The notes beneath the pieces were generated by a model. It made no database searches and was not told the DNA's origin. It saw nothing but the letters and a program-made list of their open reading frames with translations. A stretch of DNA of 64,000 bases from Butyrivibrio sp. (GTDB lineage Bacteria > Bacillota > Clostridia > Lachnospirales > Lachnospiraceae): the NCBI GenBank assembly GCA_023664865.1, contig JAMPEU010000009.1, positions 50,391 through 114,390 on the forward strand, written 5' to 3'. A program made the translations under genes and the position numbers. Of this stretch, positions 1-7,610 are shown one piece after another. The first letter of the stretch is position 1. Each line of letters starts with the position of its first letter.

Positions 1-1129
1 TAATTCTGACAATAGGCTCGTATTCCTTGCCTATATCAGCCGGATCTATCGGCAGATAAGGGACCTGCCATATCTGGCTGTTACGCTCTTTCATTGCCTT
101 AATGCCCTTATTAATGGCATCCTGATGCGAGCCTGAAAATGCGGTAAACACCATTTTGCCTGCATATGGATGACGCGGGTGAATCGGTATCTTACAGCAT
201 CTTTCATAAATCTCAATACTTTCATTAATATGCTCAATCGCAAGCTTAGGATCAATTCCCTGAGAAAACATATTATAAGCAATATTCAAAATATCCACAT
301 TTCCGGTTCTCTCTCCATTGCCGAAAAGAGTTCCTTCCACACGGTCAGCCCCCGCAAGCAGCGCAAGTTCGGTGCTTGCCACGCCTGTTCCCCTGTCGTT
401 ATGCGGATGTACGCTTAAGATAATGCTCTCCCTGTCCTTAAAATGCTTATTCATCCATTCAATCTGGTCCGCATAAACATTCGGCGTATTCATTTCTACT
501 GTAGAAGGCAGATTTATAATCATCGGCTCTTCCTTAGTCGGTCCCCATGTTTCCTGAACCGCCGTACATATTTCCAAGGCGAAATCTAATTCCGTACCTG
601 TGAAGCTCTCCGGTGAATATTCAAGAATAATTTTACCGGGGAAGTCCTTAGCGCGCTCTTTTACCATCTTAGTACCCTCTACGGCGATGTCTATAATTTG
701 CTCTTTGTTCATTCCGAATACCACGTCGCGCTGAAGGGTTGAAGTAGAGTTATAAATATGGACTACCGCCTGTTTACAGCCCTGAATCGATTCAAATGTC
801 CTGTCAATCAGTTCTTCCCTGCATTGCGTAAGCACCTGTACCAGAACGTCGTCAGGTATCATTCTGCGCTCTATCAACTGGCGCAGGAAATCATATTCAA
901 TCTGGCTCGACGCCGGAAAGCCGATTTCTATCTCCTTAAATCCGAGTTTAATCAGGTAATTAAAAAATTCTATCTTCTCATGCACAAGCATCGGCTCAAT
1001 TAACGCCTGATTTCCGTCTCGCAAATCTACGCTGCACCAGATTGGCGCTTTGACAATTTCCTTGTTCGGCCATTCTCTTTCGGGATAATCCACCACAGGA
1101 TTCTTTTGATATCTTTTATAATTTAACAT
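1..1129 (-). CDS. leuA: 2-isopropylmalate synthase (3' part outside window)
   Basis: Condenses acetyl-CoA with 2-oxoisovalerate, the first committed step of leucine synthesis. The 376 visible codons carry the TIM-barrel catalytic half: the DLRDGNQAL substrate motif at residues 35-43, the metal-binding VHPHND motif, and the GNGERTGNVD loop, all diagnostic of the long LeuA type also found in actinobacteria. The C-terminal regulatory (leucine-binding) domain would lie beyond position 1, as family members are roughly 550 residues. ATG at 1129 follows a strong GGAGGAAGG site. The ptsH terminator hairpin ends only about 20 nt before this start, leaving no room for a T-box leader. Homocitrate synthase is a less likely alternative because of the motif pattern. 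Confidence 0.93.
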   Translation of the reverse strand, partial: MLNYKRYQKNPVVDYPEREWPNKEIVKAPIWCSVDLRDGNQALIEPMLVHEKIEFFNYLIKLGFKEIEIGFPASSQIEYDFLRQLIERRMIPDDVLVQVLTQCREELIDRTFESIQGCKQAVVHIYNSTSTLQRDVVFGMNKEQIIDIAVEGTKMVKERAKDFPGKIILEYSPESFTGTELDFALEICTAVQETWGPTKEEPMIINLPSTVEMNTPNVYADQIEWMNKHFKDRESIILSVHPHNDRGTGVASTELALLAGADRVEGTLFGNGERTGNVDILNIAYNMFSQGIDPKLAIEHINESIEIYERCCKIPIHPRHPYAGKMVFTAFSGSHQDAINKGIKAMKERNSQIWQVPYLPIDPADIGKEYEPIVRI

Positions 1130-1146
1130 AATGCCTTCCTCCATTT

Positions 1147-1171
1147 AAAAAGCCCGTTTATTCAACGGGCT
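1147..1171 (-). terminator. Intrinsic terminator after ptsH, abutting the leuA ribosome site
   Basis: An 8-bp stem (1151-1158 with 1164-1171, AGCCCGTT/AACGGGCT) has a 5-nt loop and is followed on the minus strand by a short T run (1147-1150). It ends the long recD2-to-ptsH gene run. The leuA Shine-Dalgarno begins a few bases downstream, so readthrough or a promoter inside ptsH must feed leuA. Confidence 0.75.
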
Positions 1172-1185
1172 TAGGTTAGATGGTG

Positions 1186-1449
1186 TTATTCGCCAAGACC
1201 ACTCTCTATCGCACCAACGAGAGCTTTCAATGCCTCTTCTTCATCTTCGCCGTCACACACAAACTCAATCTCATCGCCACATTTGACACACGCCCCCAAA
1301 ACGCTTAGCACGCTTTTGGCGTTAGCTGTATTTTCTTTAAAAGAAAACGTAATCAATGATTTAAATTTCATAGCTTCTTTGCATAGGATGCCTGCGGGAC
1401 GTAGATGCAGACCTGTTGGGTTCTTTATAACCACCTTTTGACTTACCAT
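1186..1449 (-). CDS. ptsH: HPr family phosphocarrier protein
   Basis: An 87-residue HPr, the cytoplasmic carrier that passes phosphate from Enzyme I to PTS sugar permeases. The active-site histidine sits at the canonical position 15 in TGLHLRPAG, and the HPr-kinase target serine is at position 46 (AKSVLSVLG), so both catalytic and regulatory phosphorylation should be possible. GGAGG lies 9 nt before the ATG. It is 52 nt downstream of glmM and is the last gene before a terminator, so it is probably cotranscribed with glmM and the c-di-AMP genes. No Enzyme I gene (ptsI) is adjacent. It could be a specialised HPr paralogue instead of the main carrier. Confidence 0.9.
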   Translation of the reverse strand: MVSQKVVIKNPTGLHLRPAGILCKEAMKFKSLITFSFKENTANAKSVLSVLGACVKCGDEIEFVCDGEDEEEALKALVGAIESGLGE

Positions 1450-1501
1450 ACCCTCATTACCTCCAATTCATATTTATAACTATATCATTTTTTATAAAAT
1501 A

Positions 1502-2851
1502 TCACAATAGAATGTTCTGTATTAGCTCCGCTAATTTTTTAGCCTCTTCATCTATCATGCTCTTATCTTTGCCTTCAATCATAACCCTCACAAGCGGTTC
1601 TGTTCCCGACGGCCTGATTAGTACGCGCCCTTCCCCCGCAAACTTCTTATTAAGCGCGTCTATCGCATCCGCAATCTCCGGATAATCCATATAATTTTCC
1701 TTTTTATGGTTCGGAACTTTGGCATTGACAAGCGCCTGCGGCATAACTTCCATTACCTTCGCCAACTCAGACAGCGTCTTCCCTGTTTCCGCCACTACCT
1801 GCAGCAGATGAAGCGCGCTAAGGAGTCCATCGCCCGTCGTATTCTCATCCAGAAAAATGACGTGTCCCGACTGCTCTCCCCCCAGACTTGCACCGATTTC
1901 ACGCATTCTTTCCAGCACATATCTGTCGCCGACTTTTGTCTGTTCTATCTGAATGTTATTTTTCTCTGCCATCATCAGAAAGCCAAGATTGCTCATAACG
2001 GTTACTACAATCGTATCGTTTTTAAGTTTGCCGTTATTTTTCATATGCAGGCCGACTATTGCCATAATCTGGTCGCCATCCACTACTTTGCCTGATTCGT
2101 CTACCGCCAGCAGTCTGTCTGCATCTCCGTCAAATGCAAGCCCCAAGTCCGCCTTCTCGTATACCACCCTTGCCTGCAGCTCATTCATATGGGTAGAGCC
2201 GCAGTTGGCATTTATATTAATTCCATCCGGATTATTATGTATCGCTACCACTTCAGCGCCAAGCTCTTTAAGCGCCTCTACCGAGGTATAAAAAGACGCC
2301 CCTTCTGCGCAGTCTACTACGATTTTCATACCCTGAAGGTCCACTCTGACCGCCTGTATCGCATGATTAATATATTCTTCCCTGGCATCAGTGCGGTACT
2401 TAACCTTACCTACTCCGGCGCCTATAGGGAATTTGATATCCGGCATCCCATCTCGTATAAGCGCCTCTATCTCGTCTTCCAAAGAATCCGGAAGCTTATA
2501 TCCACTGCCGTCAAAGAATTTAATTCCGTTAAATTCTACCGTGTTATGCGACGCTGATATAACGACTCCTGCGTCCACTTTGTATTTTCTTGTCAAATAC
2601 GCGACCGCCGGTGTAGGAACGATTCCTACATAAACCGCATTCGCCCCGACAGAACATGCGCCAGCCATTAAAGCATTGGCAAGCATATCGCCTGAAATCC
2701 TCGTATCACAGCCGACCATAATCGTCGGTTTATGTTTATTCTCTTTAGAAAGCACATAAGCGCCCGCCTGCCCCAATTGCATCGCAAGCTGCGGGGTAAG
2801 TTCTTCGTTGGCTATCCCCCTTACGCCATCCGTACCAAACATTCTCCCCAT
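1502..2851 (-). CDS. glmM: Phosphoglucosamine mutase
   Basis: Converts glucosamine-6-phosphate to glucosamine-1-phosphate, feeding UDP-GlcNAc for peptidoglycan. The 449-residue length is typical. The phosphoserine loop ISASHN places the catalytic Ser at residue 101, the Mg-binding motif DGDADR is present, and the C-terminal phosphate-binding motif RPSGTEPLVRVM is intact. Start at 2851 is preceded by AGAAAGGAGA. It follows cdaR by 33 nt, the conserved cdaA-cdaR-glmM arrangement of Firmicutes. In that system GlmM binds and inhibits CdaA (family knowledge), linking wall precursor flux to c-di-AMP. Confidence 0.97.
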   Translation of the reverse strand: MGRMFGTDGVRGIANEELTPQLAMQLGQAGAYVLSKENKHKPTIMVGCDTRISGDMLANALMAGACSVGANAVYVGIVPTPAVAYLTRKYKVDAGVVISASHNTVEFNGIKFFDGSGYKLPDSLEDEIEALIRDGMPDIKFPIGAGVGKVKYRTDAREEYINHAIQAVRVDLQGMKIVVDCAEGASFYTSVEALKELGAEVVAIHNNPDGININANCGSTHMNELQARVVYEKADLGLAFDGDADRLLAVDESGKVVDGDQIMAIVGLHMKNNGKLKNDTIVVTVMSNLGFLMMAEKNNIQIEQTKVGDRYVLERMREIGASLGGEQSGHVIFLDENTTGDGLLSALHLLQVVAETGKTLSELAKVMEVMPQALVNAKVPNHKKENYMDYPEIADAIDALNKKFAGEGRVLIRPSGTEPLVRVMIEGKDKSMIDEEAKKLAELIQNILL

Positions 2852-2884
2852 ATTTAAAAACTTCTCCTTTCTAAATTTCCAAGT

Positions 2885-4165
2885 CTATTCCCCCAACTCT
2901 GTCACTTCAACATTTAGCCTTACCGTCTCTTTAAGCGTCACCGTTTCATCCAGATTAAATACCAGTTCCATCAGATATGCGCCTTCACTCATTTCTTCCA
3001 TATCATGGATTTCCATATACGCGCTAACGTCTATAGCGCCCACAATCGAAGATGTATCCACTGCGTCTACGTCACGCTGCAGGCCAACCAGCGTCAATGA
3101 ATAAGTCGTTGTTTCTTCTGTTATTTCAGCGTTATATCCTTCCGGCACATTTATAATGTGCACTCCCCTTATCGGCATCGTTACGACGCGCTCTACATCC
3201 GGCTCTACGGAAATATTTACCGTCACCTTACCATCAAAGTTCTCCTCTGCCAAAATCACGCCGTCAGGAAGATAATTGTGCAAGTCTATAATCTTTTCCA
3301 AACTTTCTGTAACACCCGTAATATCCAGCGCCGTCTCCGGTATCTCTATTGCGGTAATGTCTTCAATAGCTTTCGCCCTTCCGGCAATCAGCACGCTCTC
3401 TTTAGTTGAGGAAACCTCGCCTGTCGCCTGATATCCTTTTGCCGGGTCGCCTGTCGTGTTAAGATTAATCGCTACGGTCTTTGTCGCAAGGATTTCCACG
3501 TTAATACGCACTTTGCTAATGTTCTTAACAATACTTCCTGATACGATTTCATTATCGTTTTCATCGTATAGCTTAATTACCGAGTCTGTTCCGATATTAC
3601 TTGTAAACCCTGACACATTGACGGTTGCCGAAGCCCTCTTTACCTGTGAAATAATAGATTCCGGTCCCGTTATTTCCACAAGGTTCTGCTCCGCAGTTAT
3701 ATCACCTACTATATAACCTTCCCGCACAGTGCCTGTCGTAGATGTCCTAAGCTGCAAAGTCTTAGTCCTCTTATTCTCTATATTGAGCTTTACACTGTCG
3801 ATATTCCCCATTATGCCTTCGAGTTTATCATTGTACTTATTAGTTGAGAGTTTTATTGTAATTGTATTCAGGCTCGTCAAATCATTCATATCCGCAACTG
3901 CAACTATATTACTCTCGTCCAATAAATCTATTATGGAGCGTTTGGCGGATACCGTTACCACGTCTATTACGTCCGTATCGTCCAAAACTTCGTATATCTG
4001 CCCGCTGTTTGTAATCAAATCTGCATTTTGTATCTGAACCGGAACATTATATACCCTGAATGTCCCCACAGGATCGTTTATATTCGTAACAACGAGCCAC
4101 AGAATAGCTGCAAAAAGGAAGGAACCCAGCTTAAGCCCCCAATTTCTGGTTAATTTATTCTTCAT
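2885..4165 (-). CDS. cdaR: YbbR-domain protein, regulator of the diadenylate cyclase
   Basis: A 426-residue membrane-anchored protein with one N-terminal transmembrane segment (about residues 9-28) followed by several tandem YbbR beta-rich repeats on the outer face. In Firmicutes this protein binds CdaA and modulates c-di-AMP synthesis. The chosen ATG at 4165 (MKNKLTRNWG) overlaps the end of cdaA by 11 nt and has upstream AAAGG/AGAGG purines. An upstream ATG at 4204 would add a 13-residue tail that reads as cdaA sequence in another frame. Not to be confused with the unrelated sugar-diacid regulator that is also called CdaR. Confidence 0.92.
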   Translation of the reverse strand: MKNKLTRNWGLKLGSFLFAAILWLVVTNINDPVGTFRVYNVPVQIQNADLITNSGQIYEVLDDTDVIDVVTVSAKRSIIDLLDESNIVAVADMNDLTSLNTITIKLSTNKYNDKLEGIMGNIDSVKLNIENKRTKTLQLRTSTTGTVREGYIVGDITAEQNLVEITGPESIISQVKRASATVNVSGFTSNIGTDSVIKLYDENDNEIVSGSIVKNISKVRINVEILATKTVAINLNTTGDPAKGYQATGEVSSTKESVLIAGRAKAIEDITAIEIPETALDITGVTESLEKIIDLHNYLPDGVILAEENFDGKVTVNISVEPDVERVVTMPIRGVHIINVPEGYNAEITEETTTYSLTLVGLQRDVDAVDTSSIVGAIDVSAYMEIHDMEEMSEGAYLMELVFNLDETVTLKETVRLNVEVTELGE

Positions 4166-5024
4166 TCCTCTGCCTGCCTTTCCACAACTTACGTTTTTTA
4201 TCATCTGTCGTCTTGTTCTGGATGCTGCGTAAAAGTTCTCTTAACTTCTCAGCATCAAGGCCACGTTGCAAATTTCCATTATATGCCACGCTAATCTTTC
4301 CCGTCTCTTCGGAAACAATAACCGTCATGGAATCCGTTGCCTCTGATATGCCGACGCCTGCGCGATGCCTTGTGCCAAGCTCTTTACTGAGCCCCATATT
4401 ATCGGATAACGGAAGGTAACATGTCGCCGATGTAACGCGATTATCCTTTATTATAACGGCGCCGTCATGCAATGGCGTATTATGCTCAAATATATTGATC
4501 AAAAGCTGGCTTGACACAATAGCGTCAACATCAATGCCGGTCCTCTCATAATCAATAAGCGACTGCTCATTCTGAATTACAATCAATGCCCCCGTCTTGG
4601 CCCTTCCCATTTCCACGGACGCTTTTACGATTTCGTTTATGGTACGGTCAGAGAGTCTGGTTTCGTTTGCCTTAGACGAGCTGAGCGACAGAATGGGGGC
4701 AATAAAATTCTTGCGCCCCAGTTCTTCCAATGCTCTCCGCAATTCAGGCTGTAAGACGACGACGATGGCAATCGCCGCAATACTGAATAGATTCGTGAAA
4801 ATCCACAGAATCGTATTCATTTGGAAAATAACCGCAATCAATAAAAAAACTACTATGACAAAAATGCCCTTTAACAAAGCCCACGCTTTTGTCTTTTTAA
4901 TCCAAAGCAGAATATAATACAGTATAAAGGCAATCATTATAATCTCTGCAACATCTGTCCAGAGCAGTTTAGGCATATAAAGTTTTGCTAAATAATTTTT
5001 TATAAGTGTATTAATCTGCTGCAT
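4155..5024 (-). CDS. cdaA: Diadenylate cyclase CdaA
   Basis: Makes the second messenger c-di-AMP from two ATP. Three transmembrane helices (roughly residues 26-41, 50-68 and 75-92) precede a DisA_N cyclase domain carrying the HDGAV motif (DGA at 187-189) and GTRHRAG (RHR at 219-221), the two signature active-site motifs. At 289 residues it matches the CdaA (DacA) class. Its 3' end overlaps cdaR, and glmM follows, so the full conserved trio is present. Upstream, two unrecognised membrane proteins are packed into the same run of genes. c-di-AMP typically controls potassium uptake and turgor in this phylum. Confidence 0.96.
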   Translation of the reverse strand: MQQINTLIKNYLAKLYMPKLLWTDVAEIIMIAFILYYILLWIKKTKAWALLKGIFVIVVFLLIAVIFQMNTILWIFTNLFSIAAIAIVVVLQPELRRALEELGRKNFIAPILSLSSSKANETRLSDRTINEIVKASVEMGRAKTGALIVIQNEQSLIDYERTGIDVDAIVSSQLLINIFEHNTPLHDGAVIIKDNRVTSATCYLPLSDNMGLSKELGTRHRAGVGISEATDSMTVIVSEETGKISVAYNGNLQRGLDAEKLRELLRSIQNKTTDDKKRKLWKGRQRNEE

Positions 5025-5056
5025 AGTCAGTCTTTCCCATAAAAAATATTTTTTAT

Positions 5057-6004
5057 TTAATGGGTACTTCTACCCCTTCTCTGCCGTGCAATCTGCTTTA
5101 CACGTTTCTCAGGCCTTGACACAGTCACTTTTGGAACCGCCTTTACATAATAATAGTATTCATCGTCCTCAAACTGAACTTTTTCCGCTCTGCTGTAATC
5201 CACATGGAAAGCAAAAAATTGTAGCGCGCCCGTCAGTAAGAGCGAAATTATCGTACCGAATATCGCTCCCAACACGGATACGTTTGTATCAAACATCAAA
5301 TCCCCTATCAGGATAACCATGATATTGACTAACGCCCCAGCTACCATCGCGATTGTCCACGCATAATCAATGCTCATTCTGCGGATAATATACACCAGTA
5401 TAATCGTAATCGCAAAAGCTGCTATCGTCACTACCATTTCTTTATTATTAATGATGCCGTCTATGACGATCCTAAATCTCGCTACCGTCTCTTCCTCCGC
5501 CATTCCTGCTAAAACAGAGGCGTTATCACGCACATAGCTAATCATGTAATACGAAACCACTCCACATGCGACAGACATTGCGGACGCCGGAGTTCCAACC
5601 AATCCCATTGAAAGCGGAATCACATACGGTATCTTTAGCAAAAAACAAAGCGGAGTGAGTACAACCGCCACGGTATCTTTAGGCGAAAACCTGAAATAGA
5701 GCAAAAACATGAGCAAAAATACTACTCCTACGACAACGGTACATTCCAGGCTGAAAGCATACAGATGCAGCAGTACAAACAACGCTGCCATAATAACAAT
5801 AAAATTCATCGGCATAAAAGAACACATCAACGCTACAATCAGGACAATCGAAATCTTATTAATGCCTGCCCGATATCCCAGATTAGCGTTAATCAGTATA
5901 AGTGCAATAAATGCCAGTAAAAATTTTAATATAGGAGTTATATAAACCTCATATTTACTGTAAAACAGTTTCATATACTGTTTTACAACAATCAATGTCG
6001 TCAT
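5057..6004 (-). CDS. Polytopic membrane protein of unknown function
   Basis: A 315-residue integral membrane protein with about eight or nine hydrophobic segments between residues 20 and 270 and a cytoplasmic-looking basic C-terminus. Before the basic tail is an unusual acidic-aromatic patch, EDDEYYYYVKAVPKV, which may be an interaction or processing site. I do not recognise the family. ATG at 6004 follows GAGAGG. It lies between a 131-residue two-helix membrane protein and cdaA, each within about 35 nt, so it is probably cotranscribed with the c-di-AMP genes. Confidence 0.75.
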   Translation of the reverse strand: MTTLIVVKQYMKLFYSKYEVYITPILKFLLAFIALILINANLGYRAGINKISIVLIVALMCSFMPMNFIVIMAALFVLLHLYAFSLECTVVVGVVFLLMFLLYFRFSPKDTVAVVLTPLCFLLKIPYVIPLSMGLVGTPASAMSVACGVVSYYMISYVRDNASVLAGMAEEETVARFRIVIDGIINNKEMVVTIAAFAITIILVYIIRRMSIDYAWTIAMVAGALVNIMVILIGDLMFDTNVSVLGAIFGTIISLLLTGALQFFAFHVDYSRAEKVQFEDDEYYYYVKAVPKVTVSRPEKRVKQIARQRRGRSTH

Positions 6005-6029
6005 TAATTCAGCCTCTCATAACTGTATG

Positions 6030-6425
6030 TCATAGCTTTGAATTGCTATACATATGGGATAATTTTTTTAAATTTATATAATATAGCCTCATGCTCTTGC
6101 GCGCCTTACTGTAGCGGTATGAAAAGTATATATATGACAGGACCGCATATGCGCCTACTACTCCCGCATATGAGAACAAGACATGCTTACCGAAGTCCAG
6201 CAAATCCATTCTGTAGATATCCGTCATAAATACTTCAAAATCATAAAAAATATACACGGCAAAAACCACTACAAATGCAATGCTTGCACTTATAATGGAT
6301 TTCAATACCTGCCAGCCAATGTAATCGCTGCGAAAGTAATTGCCGATTGCCACATTCCGCTTACCTTCACCAGCCTCGTATGAGGCAAGCTTGGTCATCA
6401 GAATTACACGTTCTTCATTCAGCAT
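6030..6425 (-). CDS. Small two-helix membrane protein of unknown function
   Basis: 131 residues with two predicted transmembrane helices (about 43-63 and 80-102), separated by a short loop with acidic residues, and a basic C-terminal tail. No catalytic motif is visible. ATG at 6425 has a GGAGAC site. It sits 25 nt upstream of the larger polytopic protein and 17 nt downstream of the YvyF-like gene. The conserved tight spacing suggests that the two membrane proteins act together, but this is inference from position only. Confidence 0.72.
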   Translation of the reverse strand: MLNEERVILMTKLASYEAGEGKRNVAIGNYFRSDYIGWQVLKSIISASIAFVVVFAVYIFYDFEVFMTDIYRMDLLDFGKHVLFSYAGVVGAYAVLSYIYFSYRYSKARKSMRLYYINLKKLSHMYSNSKL

Positions 6426-6442
6426 GAAAAGTCTCCAATCTA

Positions 6443-6850
6443 CTAATTCAGGAAACGCATTTTAGGATTATCTTTAAGGTCTTTCTTCGGCGCAGGTTTC
6501 GGTGGCTCCGGTTTTTTGATGCTGCTGCTTAATTTATTAGCCATTTCATTCTTGCATTTATCGCAAAAACGTCCCGAAAGAATAGGCGCCTCACAGTTCT
6601 CACAAAACAGGACGAATCCTGAACCCTCTGCTATTTCCAGCCTTTCATCCCTTAACCACTGTTGGATCTGATTGGTTGATACGTCGCAAGCCTCGGCCAC
6701 TTCCGGAATGGTCGCGTGCTTGTTCTCGCGAATATAGTTCTTTACTTCCTGGAATTTTGCTTCAAGCGCTTCCCTGCACTGGGCGCAAATCGGCGGCCCT
6801 GAAACATAATTGAAAATTTTTCCACATTTTCTACAATTTCTTACGTTCAT
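6443..6850 (-). CDS. YvyF-like flagellar-operon zinc-ribbon protein
   Basis: A 135-residue protein with two Cys4 zinc-ribbon halves: CRKCGK with CAQC near the N-terminus, and CENCEAP with CDKC near residue 100. A small helix-turn-helix-like segment lies between them (IPEVAEACDVSTNQIQQWL). This architecture matches the flagellar operon protein family that includes B. subtilis YvyF, which lies next to comFC there as it does here. A role in flagellar gene control is plausible but not shown by the sequence. Start at 6850 has a strong AGGAGG site. Confidence 0.82.
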   Translation of the reverse strand: MNVRNCRKCGKIFNYVSGPPICAQCREALEAKFQEVKNYIRENKHATIPEVAEACDVSTNQIQQWLRDERLEIAEGSGFVLFCENCEAPILSGRFCDKCKNEMANKLSSSIKKPEPPKPAPKKDLKDNPKMRFLN

Positions 6851-6865
6851 AATTTTTCCTCCTAG

Positions 6866-7594
6866 CTACATTCCATTTCCTATTGCAAGTGCAATAAAAT
6901 AAATACGTTCAATTCCCGCCTCGCGCATCAGGCGCGCCATAGCGTCAATTGTACTTCCGGTTGTATAAATGTCATCTATAATTATAATCGTATTTAATTT
7001 TACATCATTATGGCAAATTTTAAAAGCCCTTTTCAAATTATTTTGCCGCTCCATGGCAGATAAATCTTTCATAGGGCGCGTTTTACGGGTTCTTTTTATC
7101 AATCCGGTTTCCACAGGTATATTTAACCGCCGTCCAAGCTCCTTGGCAATAAGCTGCGCCTGATTGTATCCGCGCACCCTCTTTTTGGAAGGATGAATCG
7201 GCACAGGCACCAGCGCATCGGGGTTTAACTGCTCTATTCTCTGTCCTAAGACTGCTGCCAGCCGCTCCCCATAATATGCCGCATATTCCTGTCTTCCACA
7301 ATACTTAAAGCGATATATGGACTGCGCCACGCTTGGATACTTAAAAAGCGCCATACCCTTGTCGAAACTATGTTCCTTATGGGCGCAGTCATAGCAAAAA
7401 ACCGCCCTTTTATCTTTTAGCTCTTTTCCACACTTATTACAGCGCGGGGCTTTAACATATTCAATTTTCTTCGCACACTCATCACAGATGAGCGCGCCAA
7501 ACGGCTTAACCGCCTTATCACAGACAGGACATCTTCTTGGATATATCAAATCCAGAAACGCCCCACAGACAAACTTGAAAGGATTTTCCTTCAT
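6866..7594 (-). CDS. comFC: ComFC-family phosphoribosyltransferase-like protein
   Basis: 242 residues. The N-terminus has paired CPVC/CDEC and CNKCG/CYDC zinc-binding knuckles, and the C-terminal half is a type I phosphoribosyltransferase fold with the PRPP-binding motif TIIIIDDIYTTGST. ComFC proteins are linked to DNA uptake in competent Firmicutes. In this lineage the comFA helicase is not adjacent; recD2 occupies the upstream position instead, 17 nt away. The molecular function of ComFC remains poorly defined, so the name reflects family membership. Confidence 0.9.
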   Translation of the reverse strand: MKENPFKFVCGAFLDLIYPRRCPVCDKAVKPFGALICDECAKKIEYVKAPRCNKCGKELKDKRAVFCYDCAHKEHSFDKGMALFKYPSVAQSIYRFKYCGRQEYAAYYGERLAAVLGQRIEQLNPDALVPVPIHPSKKRVRGYNQAQLIAKELGRRLNIPVETGLIKRTRKTRPMKDLSAMERQNNLKRAFKICHNDVKLNTIIIIDDIYTTGSTIDAMARLMREAGIERIYFIALAIGNGM

Positions 7595-7610
7595 TCTTTA
7601 GATTTGCTCC

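Noticed and set aside
1130-1185. T-box leader for leuA
   Set aside because: Only 56 nt separate leuA from ptsH, too short for a T-box, and no specifier-loop structure is visible.
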